From Triplophysa rosa (taxonomy: Eukaryota > Chordata > Actinopteri > Cypriniformes > Nemacheilidae), in assembly GCF_024868665.1 (NCBI RefSeq), contig NC_079890.1, positions 4,930,361 to 4,994,360 of the forward strand: 64,000 nucleotides of DNA, in the 5' to 3' direction. Shown piece after piece: positions 1 to 12,562 of the stretch. Numbering within the stretch: the first letter of the stretch is position 1; every line of letters starts with the position of its first letter. Both the position numbers and the translations under genes were made by a program. Under the pieces are notes generated by a model that ran no database searches, was not told the origin of the DNA, and saw only the letters and a list, made by a program, of their open reading frames with translations.

Positions 1-58
1 ACGCTGGTAATGATTCTCTCTGCCCAATCAGTGATCTGTGTGTAAACACGTCACATTT
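1..58. mobile_element. Truncated transposon fragment at window edge
   Basis: These 58 bases match 15233-15290 essentially base for base. That second site is internal to a terminal-inverted-repeat transposon in intu intron 2. Here the match stops abruptly where the 5.1 kb duplicated block begins. The fragment is therefore a piece of the same transposon family fused to the duplication. It may mark a transposon-associated breakpoint or an assembly join. Confidence 0.7.
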
Positions 59-277
59 GACGTTTGTAGAAGTTCATATATGGCTAGAACAGTAGTCTAA
101 ACTGCATGTTTCTATTTTGCTTCAGGTGCATTGTTTCTTTTCATTGAATTGTAAATAATTTTATTGAATTGCAATAATGTAAATGTATTGCATACAGCTT
201 AATGTAATGAACTCCTAATGAAGTGAAAAGATAAAACTGTGTATATAATTTTGATTTCTAAAATTATTTTTTCTTAG

Positions 278-782
278 CTTTAGAACGTGTGGATGAAGAT
301 AAAGTGTATATTCTTGGTGGTTTAGTGGATGAAAGCATACAAAAGGTGGTCATATTATAATTTATTAAAAATGATTGATAGATGCTCTTCCAAACTATAG
401 TGTAGCGAGGAGTAAATGTCTAAAGCTAAGCCATTGACATAGACTTGATATGTTGTCTTTGACAGAAAATAAGTTACAAAAGAGCGAAAGAGCTTGGAGT
501 CCACACAGTGAGACTGCCTATTGATGAATACATGGTGAAGAAGTCCAACCCCAAAAACTTCCACTCCAAAATTTTGGCAATCAACCAAGGTAAGCACTTT
601 TGCATACTTAAGTCATAATCATTTTAATCCTTTACAATTGACCATGCTTTTGCATTTCAGTGTTTGAGGTCTTGCTGGCTTTTTGTGAGACCAAAGATTG
701 GACTACAGCTCTTGCTTCTGGTATCCCACCTGGAAAGGGTTACGTGGTGACTTCACTGATGTCCTCAGAGGTTGGACAATGA
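278..782 (+). CDS. trmt10b: trmt10b-like tRNA methyltransferase, last three coding exons (copy 1)
   Basis: Exons 278-345, 466-589 and 661-782 join in frame with AG acceptors and GT donors. They encode the C-terminal part of a TRMT10-family SPOUT methyltransferase, which methylates N1 of the purine at tRNA position 9 using S-adenosylmethionine. Diagnostic stretches are VYILGGLVDESIQK, then a VRLPIDEYM segment, then KILAINQVFEVLL; from memory these resemble human TRMT10B more than TRMT10A or TRMT10C. The peptide ends GKGYVVTSLMSSEVGQ-stop. Earlier exons, if present, lie left of the window. The first 58 bases are transposon, so the upstream intron is disrupted or rearranged. An identical copy lies at 7922-8426. 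Confidence 0.8.
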
Positions 783-2120
783 TTGGCCCTCCAGAGCAGC
801 AGGAAATCAGTGACATTCTTTGGTCACCCAGAGTTTGAGGCCATGACCAATGCAAAGTGACCATGTTTGCACAGTATATTTATTACATAGTCACCGTAAC
901 TGTATTACAGTATGCCTGCCGTGTTTGTCAGGGTGGAGGTGTTACTTGAATTGCTAATATTTAAAATATTTTGCTGTATCTTTTGTTTACCATTTTTACT
1001 TGATTCTCAGGAATAGTTTACATACAAAATGTCTATTAACTCAACATTTGTTGAGCGTTAAATAAAGCTATTGAATCATAACACTGATGTTCTAATGTCT
1101 TGGCTTTTACTGTGTTGTTCGTATTTTGACACAAAAAATCTCATTCATTGAGGGAATATTGTCTTTGATTTTAGCAACCCGATATTTAAATGAAACACCA
1201 CTTTTGTAAAATGAATGATCTTTTTGTCTATGCATAGTGTTCATTCAAATTTTGCCTTGTTGCAGAGCAGTGTTACAAAAATGAATTACAGAGAGAGAGT
1301 TACAGTAAAGACAGTAGTCTATAATACAAATGATAGAAATAAGGGGAAAAAAAATTGGAGAACAAGAAAAAATATTAAGTATGAAGGATTTGCAATATTC
1401 TACACTACCAAATATTCTTTATAATATATGCATCATTGATATTATTTGTATAAAATAATTTTCAGTAGGATTGTAATAGGACCATTACATTGATTACATT
1501 GACTATTCAGCACGTCTCATTTTATAATGACAATAAGAAGCAGGCAAGTAATTGCTGGTATTATTTTTTGGAGAGGAGAAAATTACTGTGGTTACTCCGT
1601 GTGATACAATTAAGACATCCACAGGGAGAAATGAATTCGCACAAAACCTTTAACAAGCTGAAGTTTTTAATTTGATTAAATTAATAAATGAAAACAATCA
1701 GTCCTTGTTTTTAATGAGTAGGCACATTTTAATTGACTTTCTATTTGGTTTTGGAGAATGCATTGGTGGTTTCGATATTATTAAAACTTTTAATAAGAAG
1801 AACATATTATTCTGAAACAAGCATTTTATTTAGATGTCTATTTCGTATTAATTTTATTTTTTATAATTCGACATCATAATAAAAAAATGTATTACATGGT
1901 CATATTAATAACTTTATAAAGAAAGGAACATTAAAAAATTAACATCAGCTTTTAAAGGACTGCATGTTATCATCACTTGTTTTTACTTTTTGTGCTTATA
2001 CACAATTAAAAGTATTTGACAAAATTGTGTTTAATTTTTTCCTTCCGTTACCAATAAAATGTTTAGTTTAAATCTAAACATGCTTATGCACTGGTGTTTG
2101 AAATGTGTAACTAACATTTT
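783..2120. other. trmt10b 3' flank, no further gene seen
   Basis: An AATAAA polyadenylation signal lies at 1061-1066, about 280 bases after the trmt10b stop (copy 2 at 8705-8710). Beyond it the DNA is AT-rich with only short chance ORFs and no splice-supported coding sequence. Confidence 0.6.
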
Positions 2121-3682
2121 GGAACGAAAGTTCAGGGTCGTGTTGCACGGTGGGACTTATTTAATTGAAGCACCAATACGTTACTGAATATGCGTAAGGT
2201 TTATGATCTTTGTTTATAGATTTTATCACATCTTTTAACGGCATTGCACGTTGAATAGACTTAGTTTTCAAACGGAATTGACAGATGCTTGCTGAATTAC
2301 TATATCCCTCTCAAAACGGCGGAGTTTGACACGATGTGTAAAAGTCGCAAATGTGTGTTACCGTCATCGAGCTTCGTGGTCTCTCTGACTGCATATCCAG
2401 TAGGCGCATCTAACTAGAAGATTCTAGGGCAAGCAGTAACTCCACCTAATCTTGATATTTTTAGTAAACCAGAGTATCAGGAGGAAACCAACGCGTATAC
2501 CTACCATGTACAATTCTGTACAGAAAGACCTCTTGGCTGAAGGCGGCTAAGAGCAAATTTGATTTTTTTAATAACCTCACTTCTCCAGTAGATGGAGTCA
2601 ATAGGGTGTGTCAGGTTGCCATTGATTGTAAATGCATTTATTCATAAACATTATGTTGCTGAAACTCTAAGTAGACTGGAATAGTATCGCGCTACACACG
2701 TTGTTAAAAGAGAAGTTACCGCGTGCAGATACGGGAATTAACATTTAAGAAATAATAAATTAATGATGTTTTTTATAATTATATAACACTAACAGTGTTA
2801 TTTTATAGGATGTATTCAACTATTTCTTCTAATTAAGTAAATTAATATAATTTTAACTTTTGTTGCCAATAACCACTCTGATCATGCGTTTCTCTTCTCC
2901 AGACCAAAATCAGCCTGGGGAACGTTCTTCAATAATAGTAAAATGTGAAATACATCACTATTTACTACTTGTTTCGCGCTCAGAGAAACACATCGATGCT
3001 CTTCATCGTGGTTAGGGAGACATAACTTTGTCGAAACACACTTCCTAGTTAATCACTATAGAAATGATCCCTGAAAGTATAGTCTTAACGTAATTTAGCG
3101 CTCACTAAACACCCCTTCAGAGAGACGATCAAGCTCAATGACGGTAACCTGTAGTTGCGCCCTTTTGATAAGTAACACGCGCCAAACGAAGCGGATTTAA
3201 AGGGTTTCAACCATTAAAGTCAGCAGAAACTTACTCAATTGATCATGAAATACAATTAATAAAAGAATGTCTATCAATAACCACACGTTATTTATATTAA
3301 TAACTAGTTAACTAAAACGTTAAAGGAGGCTTACGCTTGACTTTTTGAATTAGCCTAGTTCATGTAACATTTTAGTTATTTACATTCAGTAACAGTAACA
3401 TTAACAATTTTTGTTCGCAATTAAAATATCAAACAAAGGGAAATATTTTCAGATTCATATGAATATCATGTGAATTAAATCACATACTCAAAACTACTTT
3501 TGTTAAGTTTTAATAAAAGTACTTTAAGTTCAATAAAATAATTGTACATATAAATAGTATTAAAAAGAACACATTTAAACTCATATAAGACACATGTCTA
3601 TGCATATTATGAGTAGCGTAACGTATTTGTGCTTCAACTAAATAAGCCCCATCGTGCAACACCACCCATTTAGCATCGTTCC
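2121..3682. mobile_element. Terminal-inverted-repeat element, 1.56 kb, non-coding (copy 1)
   Basis: The ends are imperfect inverted repeats of about 70 bases. The left starts ggaacgaaagttcagggtcg and the right end reads as its reverse complement with scattered mismatches, sharing a gttgcacg core, an acttattta-like segment and an aatacgttac segment. No transposase ORF lies between them. It looks like a non-autonomous DNA transposon. I could not define a clear target-site duplication, so the superfamily is open. The same element is at 9765-11326 because it lies inside the duplicated block. Confidence 0.65.
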
Positions 3683-3919
3683 ATGGTAGAAATTAATGTT
3701 GAGCCACAGTCAAAACTTTTGTCTCGACGGATAATATTCGATTTCAACGTGGAGAAAATATATAAAAATATTACATTAAAAAAATTATATTAAAACATGA
3801 AATAAGCTTTTAAGCAGTCGCTAAAAAAAATCACGACTTTAATTAAAATACGTTTTTAATGTTTAAACCTAAATAGAACCACATTTTATTAGATCAATGA
3901 CGTACACCACATGTTTGCG

Positions 3920-3920
<1 letters not shown>

Positions 3921-3974
<54 letters not shown>

Positions 3975-3975
3975 N

Positions 3976-4062
<87 letters not shown>
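3921..4062. repeat. (CT)n microsatellite, copy 1, contains one N
   Basis: About 140 bases of uninterrupted CT dinucleotide, with one unresolved base at 3975. The copy-2 tract (11563-11650) is about 50 bases shorter. ORFs of alternating Arg-Glu or Ser-Leu across it are artefacts. Confidence 0.98.
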
Positions 4063-4066
<4 letters not shown>

Positions 4067-4974
4067 CCCTAGCACGCAAACTTCACTAGCGCCCATTATC
4101 GGCCCCGACGACGCTCTTTCGTAGTCTGGAGAAATACTCAAGACCGCATACCTTATTTCAAAGGCAAAAGAAACTATTCTATAAAACGCCAAATGGAGCG
4201 ACCAAACTATGACAAAATTCCGTGGACTCCAACAGCACAGAAGATAAAAAATATTGCCGTATTTTAATGGTGAAACAGCATGGACTGTACCGTGGACAAT
4301 GCAACGAGAAAATGCTTGGAATTCGTTGCGTGGTGTGCTCTGATTTTCTAATAACGACGGAAGAATTCGTCATTGGAACTATGAAGTTTAAATGATGTTT
4401 AATTCTTGCTCGGGTGGAAGACATTTTCAGTCATTTTCTAAGAACCTGGAGGATTTTGATTCTATACGGAGTGTACTTCTTTACAGGTTAGTATATATAG
4501 CCTATATTTTGTGCAGCAAAATGTGTATGGTTAGTGTATTGTTTTTTTTTCAGCCACATAGTTGCATTTAACTTTTGCAACGCGGGATTTTGGACCGCTT
4601 GTGCATTGCTATAACGACTATTAGTAACCGGCAAAATCTATGTTTTAGAGAAGTAGGCTACAATAGTTTCTTCTCAATATTCATAAGTAAGACTTACCGT
4701 TTTATTTATAAATTTACTGGTAGAAGCTAAATGATTGTGTGGTGGCGCAGATGAGTCGTTTCAGTCCTTCCATGCGGTGAGCGAAAGCTTCAGAGTTGTT
4801 ATAGCAACGGTTCCATTGTACCAATCACTCTTTGAGAAACTCGTCACGTGACCTACAGAAAAGCCCCGTATGCAGACAAGACGGCAAAATGTCTCTCTGC
4901 TCAAAAGGAGAAATTTACAGTTAAAATCCGCTTCAGATGGGTAGAATGACAGCTAAGTGAGACAATATGCGTTA

Positions 4975-5111
4975 ATGGCTTCTAGACATTTTACAGAAGA
5001 CGTCGGGACGCACGACTCACGTGAAATTAAAGAAGAGAAAGGAGGAAACGACGGCAGCGACGATGACTCTACTGCATCAAGTTACAGTTACACAGGCTCA
5101 GGTTTCTCAGA
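4975..5111 (+). pseudogene. intu: Orphan duplicate of intu coding exon 1
   Basis: This is the same exon as 12563-12699: an ATG at 4975, 45 codons ending in a phase-2 splice, and a good donor (A|GTAAGA) at 5112. Only 91 bases of the following intron are present before the duplication junction, after which comes trmt10b sequence. No intu exon 2 follows until 14053, beyond the second exon-1 copy. The upstream 4 kb, including any promoter, is also duplicated. It could therefore act as an alternative first exon splicing in frame to 14053, or be non-functional, or be an assembly duplicate. Confidence 0.75.
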
Positions 5112-5202
5112 GTAAGAAACGTCGACAAATAACGATTTTGTTAACTAGAATGTTTATTTGATTCTTTGCCGTGAACTTTTATTACTTGACATTTTAGTTA
5201 TA

Positions 5203-6485
5203 AAACTCTGTTCGTTTTCTTCGTGATATGACTTTAATCTGAAGTATTTCTGTGCGCATCTCTTGTGGATCGGAGCCGCGCTTATCCGCTCATCACGTCT
5301 TATTGCGTCTATAAAAAGTTTCCGACTGACAACCTGTCAGACAGAGCATCAGTACCCGGTTGACCCGGTACGTCGGTGGTACCGGGTCTTATGAAAATTA
5401 GGTACCGACAACTTTTTTATTTTTAGGTACCGACTTGGACCCGAAGTACCGGTACTTTTGACAACACTAACCCAATGTAACTGTTGCTTTTCTGAAATAA
5501 AACCTGAATAAACCTCGATGTCATATGCGGCCGAGGCTGACAAATGTGATCTCCGGAGGACGCATGCAGCCTTCAAAGACGCAGCTACTTTGTCCAAGTT
5601 TCTAAAAGTACATTCTAAAATGCTGTTACGATTGAGGTTTGACGTGTTAAGACCGTATTTCCCCTTGTTTTGGTCTATTTTTCTTTAGAGCCTGTATCTT
5701 TTATCAACCCCAGTATTAATAAATGTGTTCGTAGTGCATTTCATCTTTTGTGCGTTTATTTCGTTAACCAATGTTGCACTATGGCAGCTATATGTTCACG
5801 GAAATAAAGTAACAAAAATCAAATTAAATCAAATTTACTTTATCAGTTATTATAGTTATTTTAGGCACTCTTTAAATAAAAAATGACAAAAAATATTGGC
5901 TGTAATGTCACAGAATGTCAGACTGAAACATAACTGCTCTTTTTCAGCCAACTACTTAAACTGAGACATTTATTCAAGAAGTTTATTATAACCTGAAAAC
6001 AATTAGGCTTACTAGACACATAGAATTTAAAGTCAAAGCTCTTAAACAGACAATTAATCGTCATAATCGCAATGATTTATTAGACAATTAATCGTCAGCC
6101 AAATTTCATAATCGTGACAGCCCTAGTAGCAAAGTGTCATTTCTTCAGTGTTGTCACGTCAAAAGATATAATAAAATATTTACTAAAATGTGAGGGGTGT
6201 ACTCACTTCTGTGAGATAGTGTATGTACCGAAAAAATCTTACTTTTAACAGTTTAGGTTTAATAGGAAGCAACGGACCATTGTAAATACATATAACCGGA
6301 ACCTAGTGAGCCATACGATTTCGAGTCAGTAGTACATCACGAGGCTACGTGCAAGTAGTCCATTTCCCTGTGAGTTCTTGTAAGGCATGAGTGGTTCAAC
6401 TTTCTACTTAAACTACTTAATAAAAATCACGTCAGATTAGTACATATAGTGGACTATTTCTTTTATTTTTACATTTTTTCTTTAG
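5203..6485. other. Unique spacer between duplicate copies, transposon remnants
   Basis: No coding exon is recognised. Around 5350-5465 is a GGTACC-rich short repeat. Around 6050-6125 is a stretch with two attaatcgtca-like repeats ending in tcgtgacagccctag, which resembles hAT-type transposon termini of fish. Earlier trmt10b exons (the basic N-terminus and the start of the SPOUT domain) were looked for here and not found. Confidence 0.5.
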
Positions 6486-8426
6486 GAAATGAGCCATCTT
6501 GCAGGTCAGATTAGGCGCCTTTATGGATCGAATAAAAAAGCTTTGCGGCCATTCCACATTTTCCTGACAGAATTGAAAGAGGACAGTCTGCTGTATAAAG
6601 AATGTGTTAGGATGAATGACGGCTTCCTGAATTATTTGGTTGGTAAATACTCCTGCCATTTTTTCTGATTTTCTCAATATTTTGAATCAAATATTTTGAA
6701 TCCAAGTGTAATCCTTGTTTTATGATGTTAAGAAATTCAATTCATCAATAGAAGAATTATAGTACAGTTTTGTTATGGAGGTGACTCATTACACTCTCTG
6801 TATTTGACAGATGGATGTGACAGATGAGAGCTGGTTTCATCTGTTCCCCACTGAGGATGTGATATATTTAACCCCAGACGCAAATGAAGGTTCATATCTT
6901 ACATGCTATAATTTTCAATAAAGCGATGTTCTAGGTTTAACAATAGGTTTCACTTTTAACGTTAAGCTCTAACCTTAACCATACAAATTTTGAAACGTAC
7001 TCAATCTTTGTTTTTTTTCTGCATATTCGAGTAATAGTAAACTCATCAAAACAATGGAATGACAATGGAATTGTAACTCAGAATTATATTGTAACTAAAG
7101 CTATGTTATATTCTAGTGTCTTTAAAGCAGCCACCATTTGCGTAAAATTAGCTAAATCCCGCTCTTGGCATTTTTTATAAGCCAGCTTTTGAAACAGTAT
7201 TGAAAGAATTCACGCCTTTTTCTTCATGACCAATCCATGTTATTTTTTTATAATATGTATATTTTTAATAAAATGTAGCTATCTAATGACTGAAATTATT
7301 AAAGCAATAAGCCACAGAAGAGGTAGGTTACAGTGCATTTTGTAACAGCTAAGGGGCGGTATAGGCAAAACTTGGAAGTTTACAAAAGTAATTTCACACA
7401 TTTAAAAAGATTTCTAAGATTATGGTAAACATTTCAGTCAAGTGTTTTAAAACTTTTGAATGGTAGTGTAATTGCACAGAAAATATACAGAAAAAGACAG
7501 CAAGGATTTTCCAATGAAAACAAACACAGCAATGCAATTACTGTTAAAATGCACACTGTTTTTAATGATAAAGAGAAAGTCTAAACATGTAATAGAACTA
7601 CTTAAACATTTTTTACTGTATATCTAATGTTACATGACCATGTAAAGCTAGTCAACCTGGTAACCTGCATGTTATATCTTGTCGGAAATGCAGTGTTTTA
7701 GTGACGTTTGTAGAAGTTCATATATGGCTAGAACAGTAGTCTAAACTGCATGTTTCTATTTTGCTTCAGGTGCATTGTTTCTTTTCATTGAATTGTAAAT
7801 AATTTTATTGAATTGCAATAATGTAAATGTATTGCATACAGCTTAATGTAATGAACTCCTAATGAAGTGAAAAGATAAAACTGTGTATATAATTTTGATT
7901 TCTAAAATTATTTTTTCTTAGCTTTAGAACGTGTGGATGAAGATAAAGTGTATATTCTTGGTGGTTTAGTGGATGAAAGCATACAAAAGGTGGTCATATT
8001 ATAATTTATTAAAAATGATTGATAGATGCTCTTCCAAACTATAGTGTAGCGAGGAGTAAATGTCTAAAGCTAAGCCATTGACATAGACTTGATATGTTGT
8101 CTTTGACAGAAAATAAGTTACAAAAGAGCGAAAGAGCTTGGAGTCCACACAGTGAGACTGCCTATTGATGAATACATGGTGAAGAAGTCCAACCCCAAAA
8201 ACTTCCACTCCAAAATTTTGGCAATCAACCAAGGTAAGCACTTTTGCATACTTAAGTCATAATCATTTTAATCCTTTACAATTGACCATGCTTTTGCATT
8301 TCAGTGTTTGAGGTCTTGCTGGCTTTTTGTGAGACCAAAGATTGGACTACAGCTCTTGCTTCTGGTATCCCACCTGGAAAGGGTTACGTGGTGACTTCAC
8401 TGATGTCCTCAGAGGTTGGACAATGA
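6486..8426 (+). CDS. trmt10b: trmt10b-like tRNA methyltransferase, five 3' coding exons, 5'-truncated
   Basis: Exons 6486-6638, 6811-6889, 7922-7989, 8110-8233 and 8305-8426 join in one frame to 181 codons plus stop. The first carries the family signature LAGQIRRLYGSNKK followed by a YKECVRMNDGF segment; the second reads DESWFHLFPTEDVIYLTPDA; the last three equal copy 1. This covers most of the SPOUT methyltransferase domain (S-adenosylmethionine binding, tRNA purine-9 N1-methylation). The start codon, the basic N-terminal region and the opening of the catalytic domain are missing, and no exon for them is seen in 5203-6485. The donor at 6639 (GTTGGT) is weak and was placed by reading phase. 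The simplest reading is that this locus is the truncated member of the tandem pair, with a fuller gene ending at 782. Confidence 0.8.
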
Positions 8427-9764
8427 TTGGCCCTCCAGAGCAGCAGGAAATCAGTGACATTCTTTGGTCACCCAGAGTTTGAGGCCATGACCAATGCAAA
8501 GTGACCATGTTTGCACAGTATATTTATTACATAGTCACCGTAACTGTATTACAGTATGCCTGCCGTGTTTGTCAGGGTGGAGGTGTTACTTGAATTGCTA
8601 ATATTTAAAATATTTTGCTGTATCTTTTGTTTACCATTTTTACTTGATTCTCAGGAATAGTTTACATACAAAATGTCTATTAACTCAACATTTGTTGAGC
8701 GTTAAATAAAGCTATTGAATCATAACACTGATGTTCTAATGTCTTGGCTTTTACTGTGTTGTTCGTATTTTGACACAAAAAATCTCATTCATTGAGGGAA
8801 TATTGTCTTTGATTTTAGCAACCCGATATTTAAATGAAACACCACTTTTGTAAAATGAATGATCTTTTTGTCTATGCATAGTGTTCATTCAAATTTTGCC
8901 TTGTTGCAGAGCAGTGTTACAAAAATGAATTACAGAGAGAGAGTTACAGTAAAGACAGTAGTCTATAATACAAATGATAGAAATAAGGGGAAAAAAAATT
9001 GGAGAACAAGAAAAAATATTAAGTATGAAGGATTTGCAATATTCTACACTACCAAATATTCTTTATAATATATGCATCATTGATATTATTTGTATAAAAT
9101 AATTTTCAGTAGGATTGTAATAGGACCATTACATTGATTACATTGACTATTCAGCACGTCTCATTTTATAATGACAATAAGAAGCAGGCAAGTAATTGCT
9201 GGTATTATTTTTTGGAGAGGAGAAAATTACTGTGGTTACTCCGTGTGATACAATTAAGACATCCACAGGGAGAAATGAATTCGCACAAAACCTTTAACAA
9301 GCTGAAGTTTTTAATTTGATTAAATTAATAAATGAAAACAATCAGTCCTTGTTTTTAATGAGTAGGCACATTTTAATTGACTTTCTATTTGGTTTTGGAG
9401 AATGCATTGGTGGTTTCGATATTATTAAAACTTTTAATAAGAAGAACATATTATTCTGAAACAAGCATTTTATTTAGATGTCTATTTCGTATTAATTTTA
9501 TTTTTTATAATTCGACATCATAATAAAAAAATGTATTACATGGTCATATTAATAACTTTATAAAGAAAGGAACATTAAAAAATTAACATCAGCTTTTAAA
9601 GGACTGCATGTTATCATCACTTGTTTTTACTTTTTGTGCTTATACACAATTAAAAGTATTTGACAAAATTGTGTTTAATTTTTTCCTTCCGTTACCAATA
9701 AAATGTTTAGTTTAAATCTAAACATGCTTATGCACTGGTGTTTGAAATGTGTAACTAACATTTT

Positions 9765-11326
9765 GGAACGAAAGTTCAGGGTCGTGTTGCACGGTGGGAC
9801 TTATTTAATTGAAGCACCAATACGTTACTGAATATGCGTAAGGTTTATGATCTTTGTTTATAGATTTTATCACATCTTTTAACGGCATTGCACGTTGAAT
9901 AGACTTAGTTTTCAAACGGAATTGACAGATGCTTGCTGAATTACTATATCCCTCTCAAAACGGCGGAGTTTGACACGATGTGTAAAAGTCGCAAATGTGT
10001 GTTACCGTCATCGAGCTTCGTGGTCTCTCTGACTGCATATCCAGTAGGCGCATCTAACTAGAAGATTCTAGGGCAAGCAGTAACTCCACCTAATCTTGAT
10101 ATTTTTAGTAAACCAGAGTATCAGGAGGAAACCAACGCGTATACCTACCATGTACAATTCTGTACAGAAAGACCTCTTGGCTGAAGGCGGCTAAGAGCAA
10201 ATTTGATTTTTTTAATAACCTCACTTCTCCAGTAGATGGAGTCAATAGGGTGTGTCAGGTTGCCATTGATTGTAAATGCATTTATTCATAAACATTATGT
10301 TGCTGAAACTCTAAGTAGACTGGAATAGTATCGCGCTACACACGTTGTTAAAAGAGAAGTTACCGCGTGCAGATACGGGAATTAACATTTAAGAAATAAT
10401 AAATTAATGATGTTTTTTATAATTATATAACACTAACAGTGTTATTTTATAGGATGTATTCAACTATTTCTTCTAATTAAGTAAATTAATATAATTTTAA
10501 CTTTTGTTGCCAATAACCACTCTGATCATGCGTTTCTCTTCTCCAGACCAAAATCAGCCTGGGGAACGTTCTTCAATAATAGTAAAATGTGAAATACATC
10601 ACTATTTACTACTTGTTTCGCGCTCAGAGAAACACATCGATGCTCTTCATCGTGGTTAGGGAGACATAACTTTGTCGAAACACACTTCCTAGTTAATCAC
10701 TATAGAAATGATCCCTGAAAGTATAGTCTTAACGTAATTTAGCGCTCACTAAACACCCCTTCAGAGAGACGATCAAGCTCAATGACGGTAACCTGTAGTT
10801 GCGCCCTTTTGATAAGTAACACGCGCCAAACGAAGCGGATTTAAAGGGTTTCAACCATTAAAGTCAGCAGAAACTTACTCAATTGATCATGAAATACAAT
10901 TAATAAAAGAATGTCTATCAATAACCACACGTTATTTATATTAATAACTAGTTAACTAAAACGTTAAAGGAGGCTTACGCTTGACTTTTTGAATTAGCCT
11001 AGTTCATGTAACATTTTAGTTATTTACATTCAGTAACAGTAACATTAACAATTTTTGTTCGCAATTAAAATATCAAACAAAGGGAAATATTTTCAGATTC
11101 ATATGAATATCATGTGAATTAAATCACATACTCAAAACTACTTTTGTTAAGTTTTAATAAAAGTACTTTAAGTTCAATAAAATAATTGTACATATAAATA
11201 GTATTAAAAAGAACACATTTAAACTCATATAAGACACATGTCTATGCATATTATGAGTAGCGTAACGTATTTGTGCTTCAACTAAATAAGCCCCATCGTG
11301 CAACACCACCCATTTAGCATCGTTCC
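9765..11326. mobile_element. Terminal-inverted-repeat element, 1.56 kb (copy 2)
   Basis: Same element as at 2121-3682 with the same imperfect inverted ends of about 70 bases and no transposase. It sits between the trmt10b polyadenylation signal at 8705-8710 and the 5' end of intu. Confidence 0.65.
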
Positions 11327-11562
11327 ATGGTAGAAATTAATGTTGAGCCACAGTCAAAACTTTTGTCTCGACGGATAATATTCGATTTCAACGTGGAGAA
11401 AATATATAAAAATATTACATTAAAAAAATTATATTAAAACATGAAATAAGCTTTTAAGCAGTCGCTAAAAAAAATCACGACTTTAATTAAAATACGTTTT
11501 TAATGTTTAAACCTAAATAGAACCACATCTTATTAGATCTATCTCTTACACCACATGTCTGC

Positions 11563-11650
<88 letters not shown>
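11563..11650. repeat. (CT)n microsatellite, copy 2
   Basis: About 88 bases of CT dinucleotide. The roughly 50 bases before it differ from copy 1 at about eight positions, whereas the rest of the duplicated block looks identical. Confidence 0.98.
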
Positions 11651-11654
<4 letters not shown>

Positions 11655-12562
11655 CCCTAGCACGCAAACTTCACTAGCGCCCATTATCGGCCCCGACGAC
11701 GCTCTTTCGTAGTCTGGAGAAATACTCAAGACCGCATACCTTATTTCAAAGGCAAAAGAAACTATTCTATAAAACGCCAAATGGAGCGACCAAACTATGA
11801 CAAAATTCCGTGGACTCCAACAGCACAGAAGATAAAAAATATTGCCGTATTTTAATGGTGAAACAGCATGGACTGTACCGTGGACAATGCAACGAGAAAA
11901 TGCTTGGAATTCGTTGCGTGGTGTGCTCTGATTTTCTAATAACGACGGAAGAATTCGTCATTGGAACTATGAAGTTTAAATGATGTTTAATTCTTGCTCG
12001 GGTGGAAGACATTTTCAGTCATTTTCTAAGAACCTGGAGGATTTTGATTCTATACGGAGTGTACTTCTTTACAGGTTAGTATATATAGCCTATATTTTGT
12101 GCAGCAAAATGTGTATGGTTAGTGTATTGTTTTTTTTTCAGCCACATAGTTGCATTTAACTTTTGCAACGCGGGATTTTGGACCGCTTGTGCATTGCTAT
12201 AACGACTATTAGTAACCGGCAAAATCTATGTTTTAGAGAAGTAGGCTACAATAGTTTCTTCTCAATATTCATAAGTAAGACTTACCGTTTTATTTATAAA
12301 TTTACTGGTAGAAGCTAAATGATTGTGTGGTGGCGCAGATGAGTCGTTTCAGTCCTTCCATGCGGTGAGCGAAAGCTTCAGAGTTGTTATAGCAACGGTT
12401 CCATTGTACCAATCACTCTTTGAGAAACTCGTCACGTGACCTACAGAAAAGCCCCGTATGCAGACAAGACGGCAAAATGTCTCTCTGCTCAAAAGGAGAA
12501 ATTTACAGTTAAAATCCGCTTCAGATGGGTAGAATGACAGCTAAGTGAGACAATATGCGTTA

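Larger units (their letters stand above)
58..5202. repeat. Tandem duplication, copy 1
   Basis: Bases 58-5202 recur at 7702-12790. The offset is 7644 up to the CT microsatellite and 7588 after it, because the CT tract is longer here. Exons, the polyadenylation signal and the 1.56 kb inverted-repeat element all recur in the same order. In the stretches compared by eye I found no mismatch except in about 50 bases beside the CT tract. The block carries the 3' end of trmt10b and the 5' end of intu. The right junction is at 5202/5203, inside what is intu intron 1 in copy 2. Confidence 0.95.

Noticed and set aside
278..782. Assignment of the methyltransferase exons to trmt10a or trmt10c
   Set aside because: GGLVDESIQK, the YMV motif and the short C-terminus ending soon after GKGYV fit TRMT10B as recalled; TRMT10A has a long acidic tail and TRMT10C differs in the LP motif region. 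A tree would settle it.
3869..4192. ORFs of alternating Arg-Glu or Ser-Leu on both strands
   Set aside because: They are translations of the CT microsatellite and have no splice or family support.
11767..12012. 81-codon minus-strand ORF repeated at 4179-4424
   Set aside because: It lies in the probable promoter and 5' UTR region of intu, is duplicated only because the block is, and has no splice or family support.
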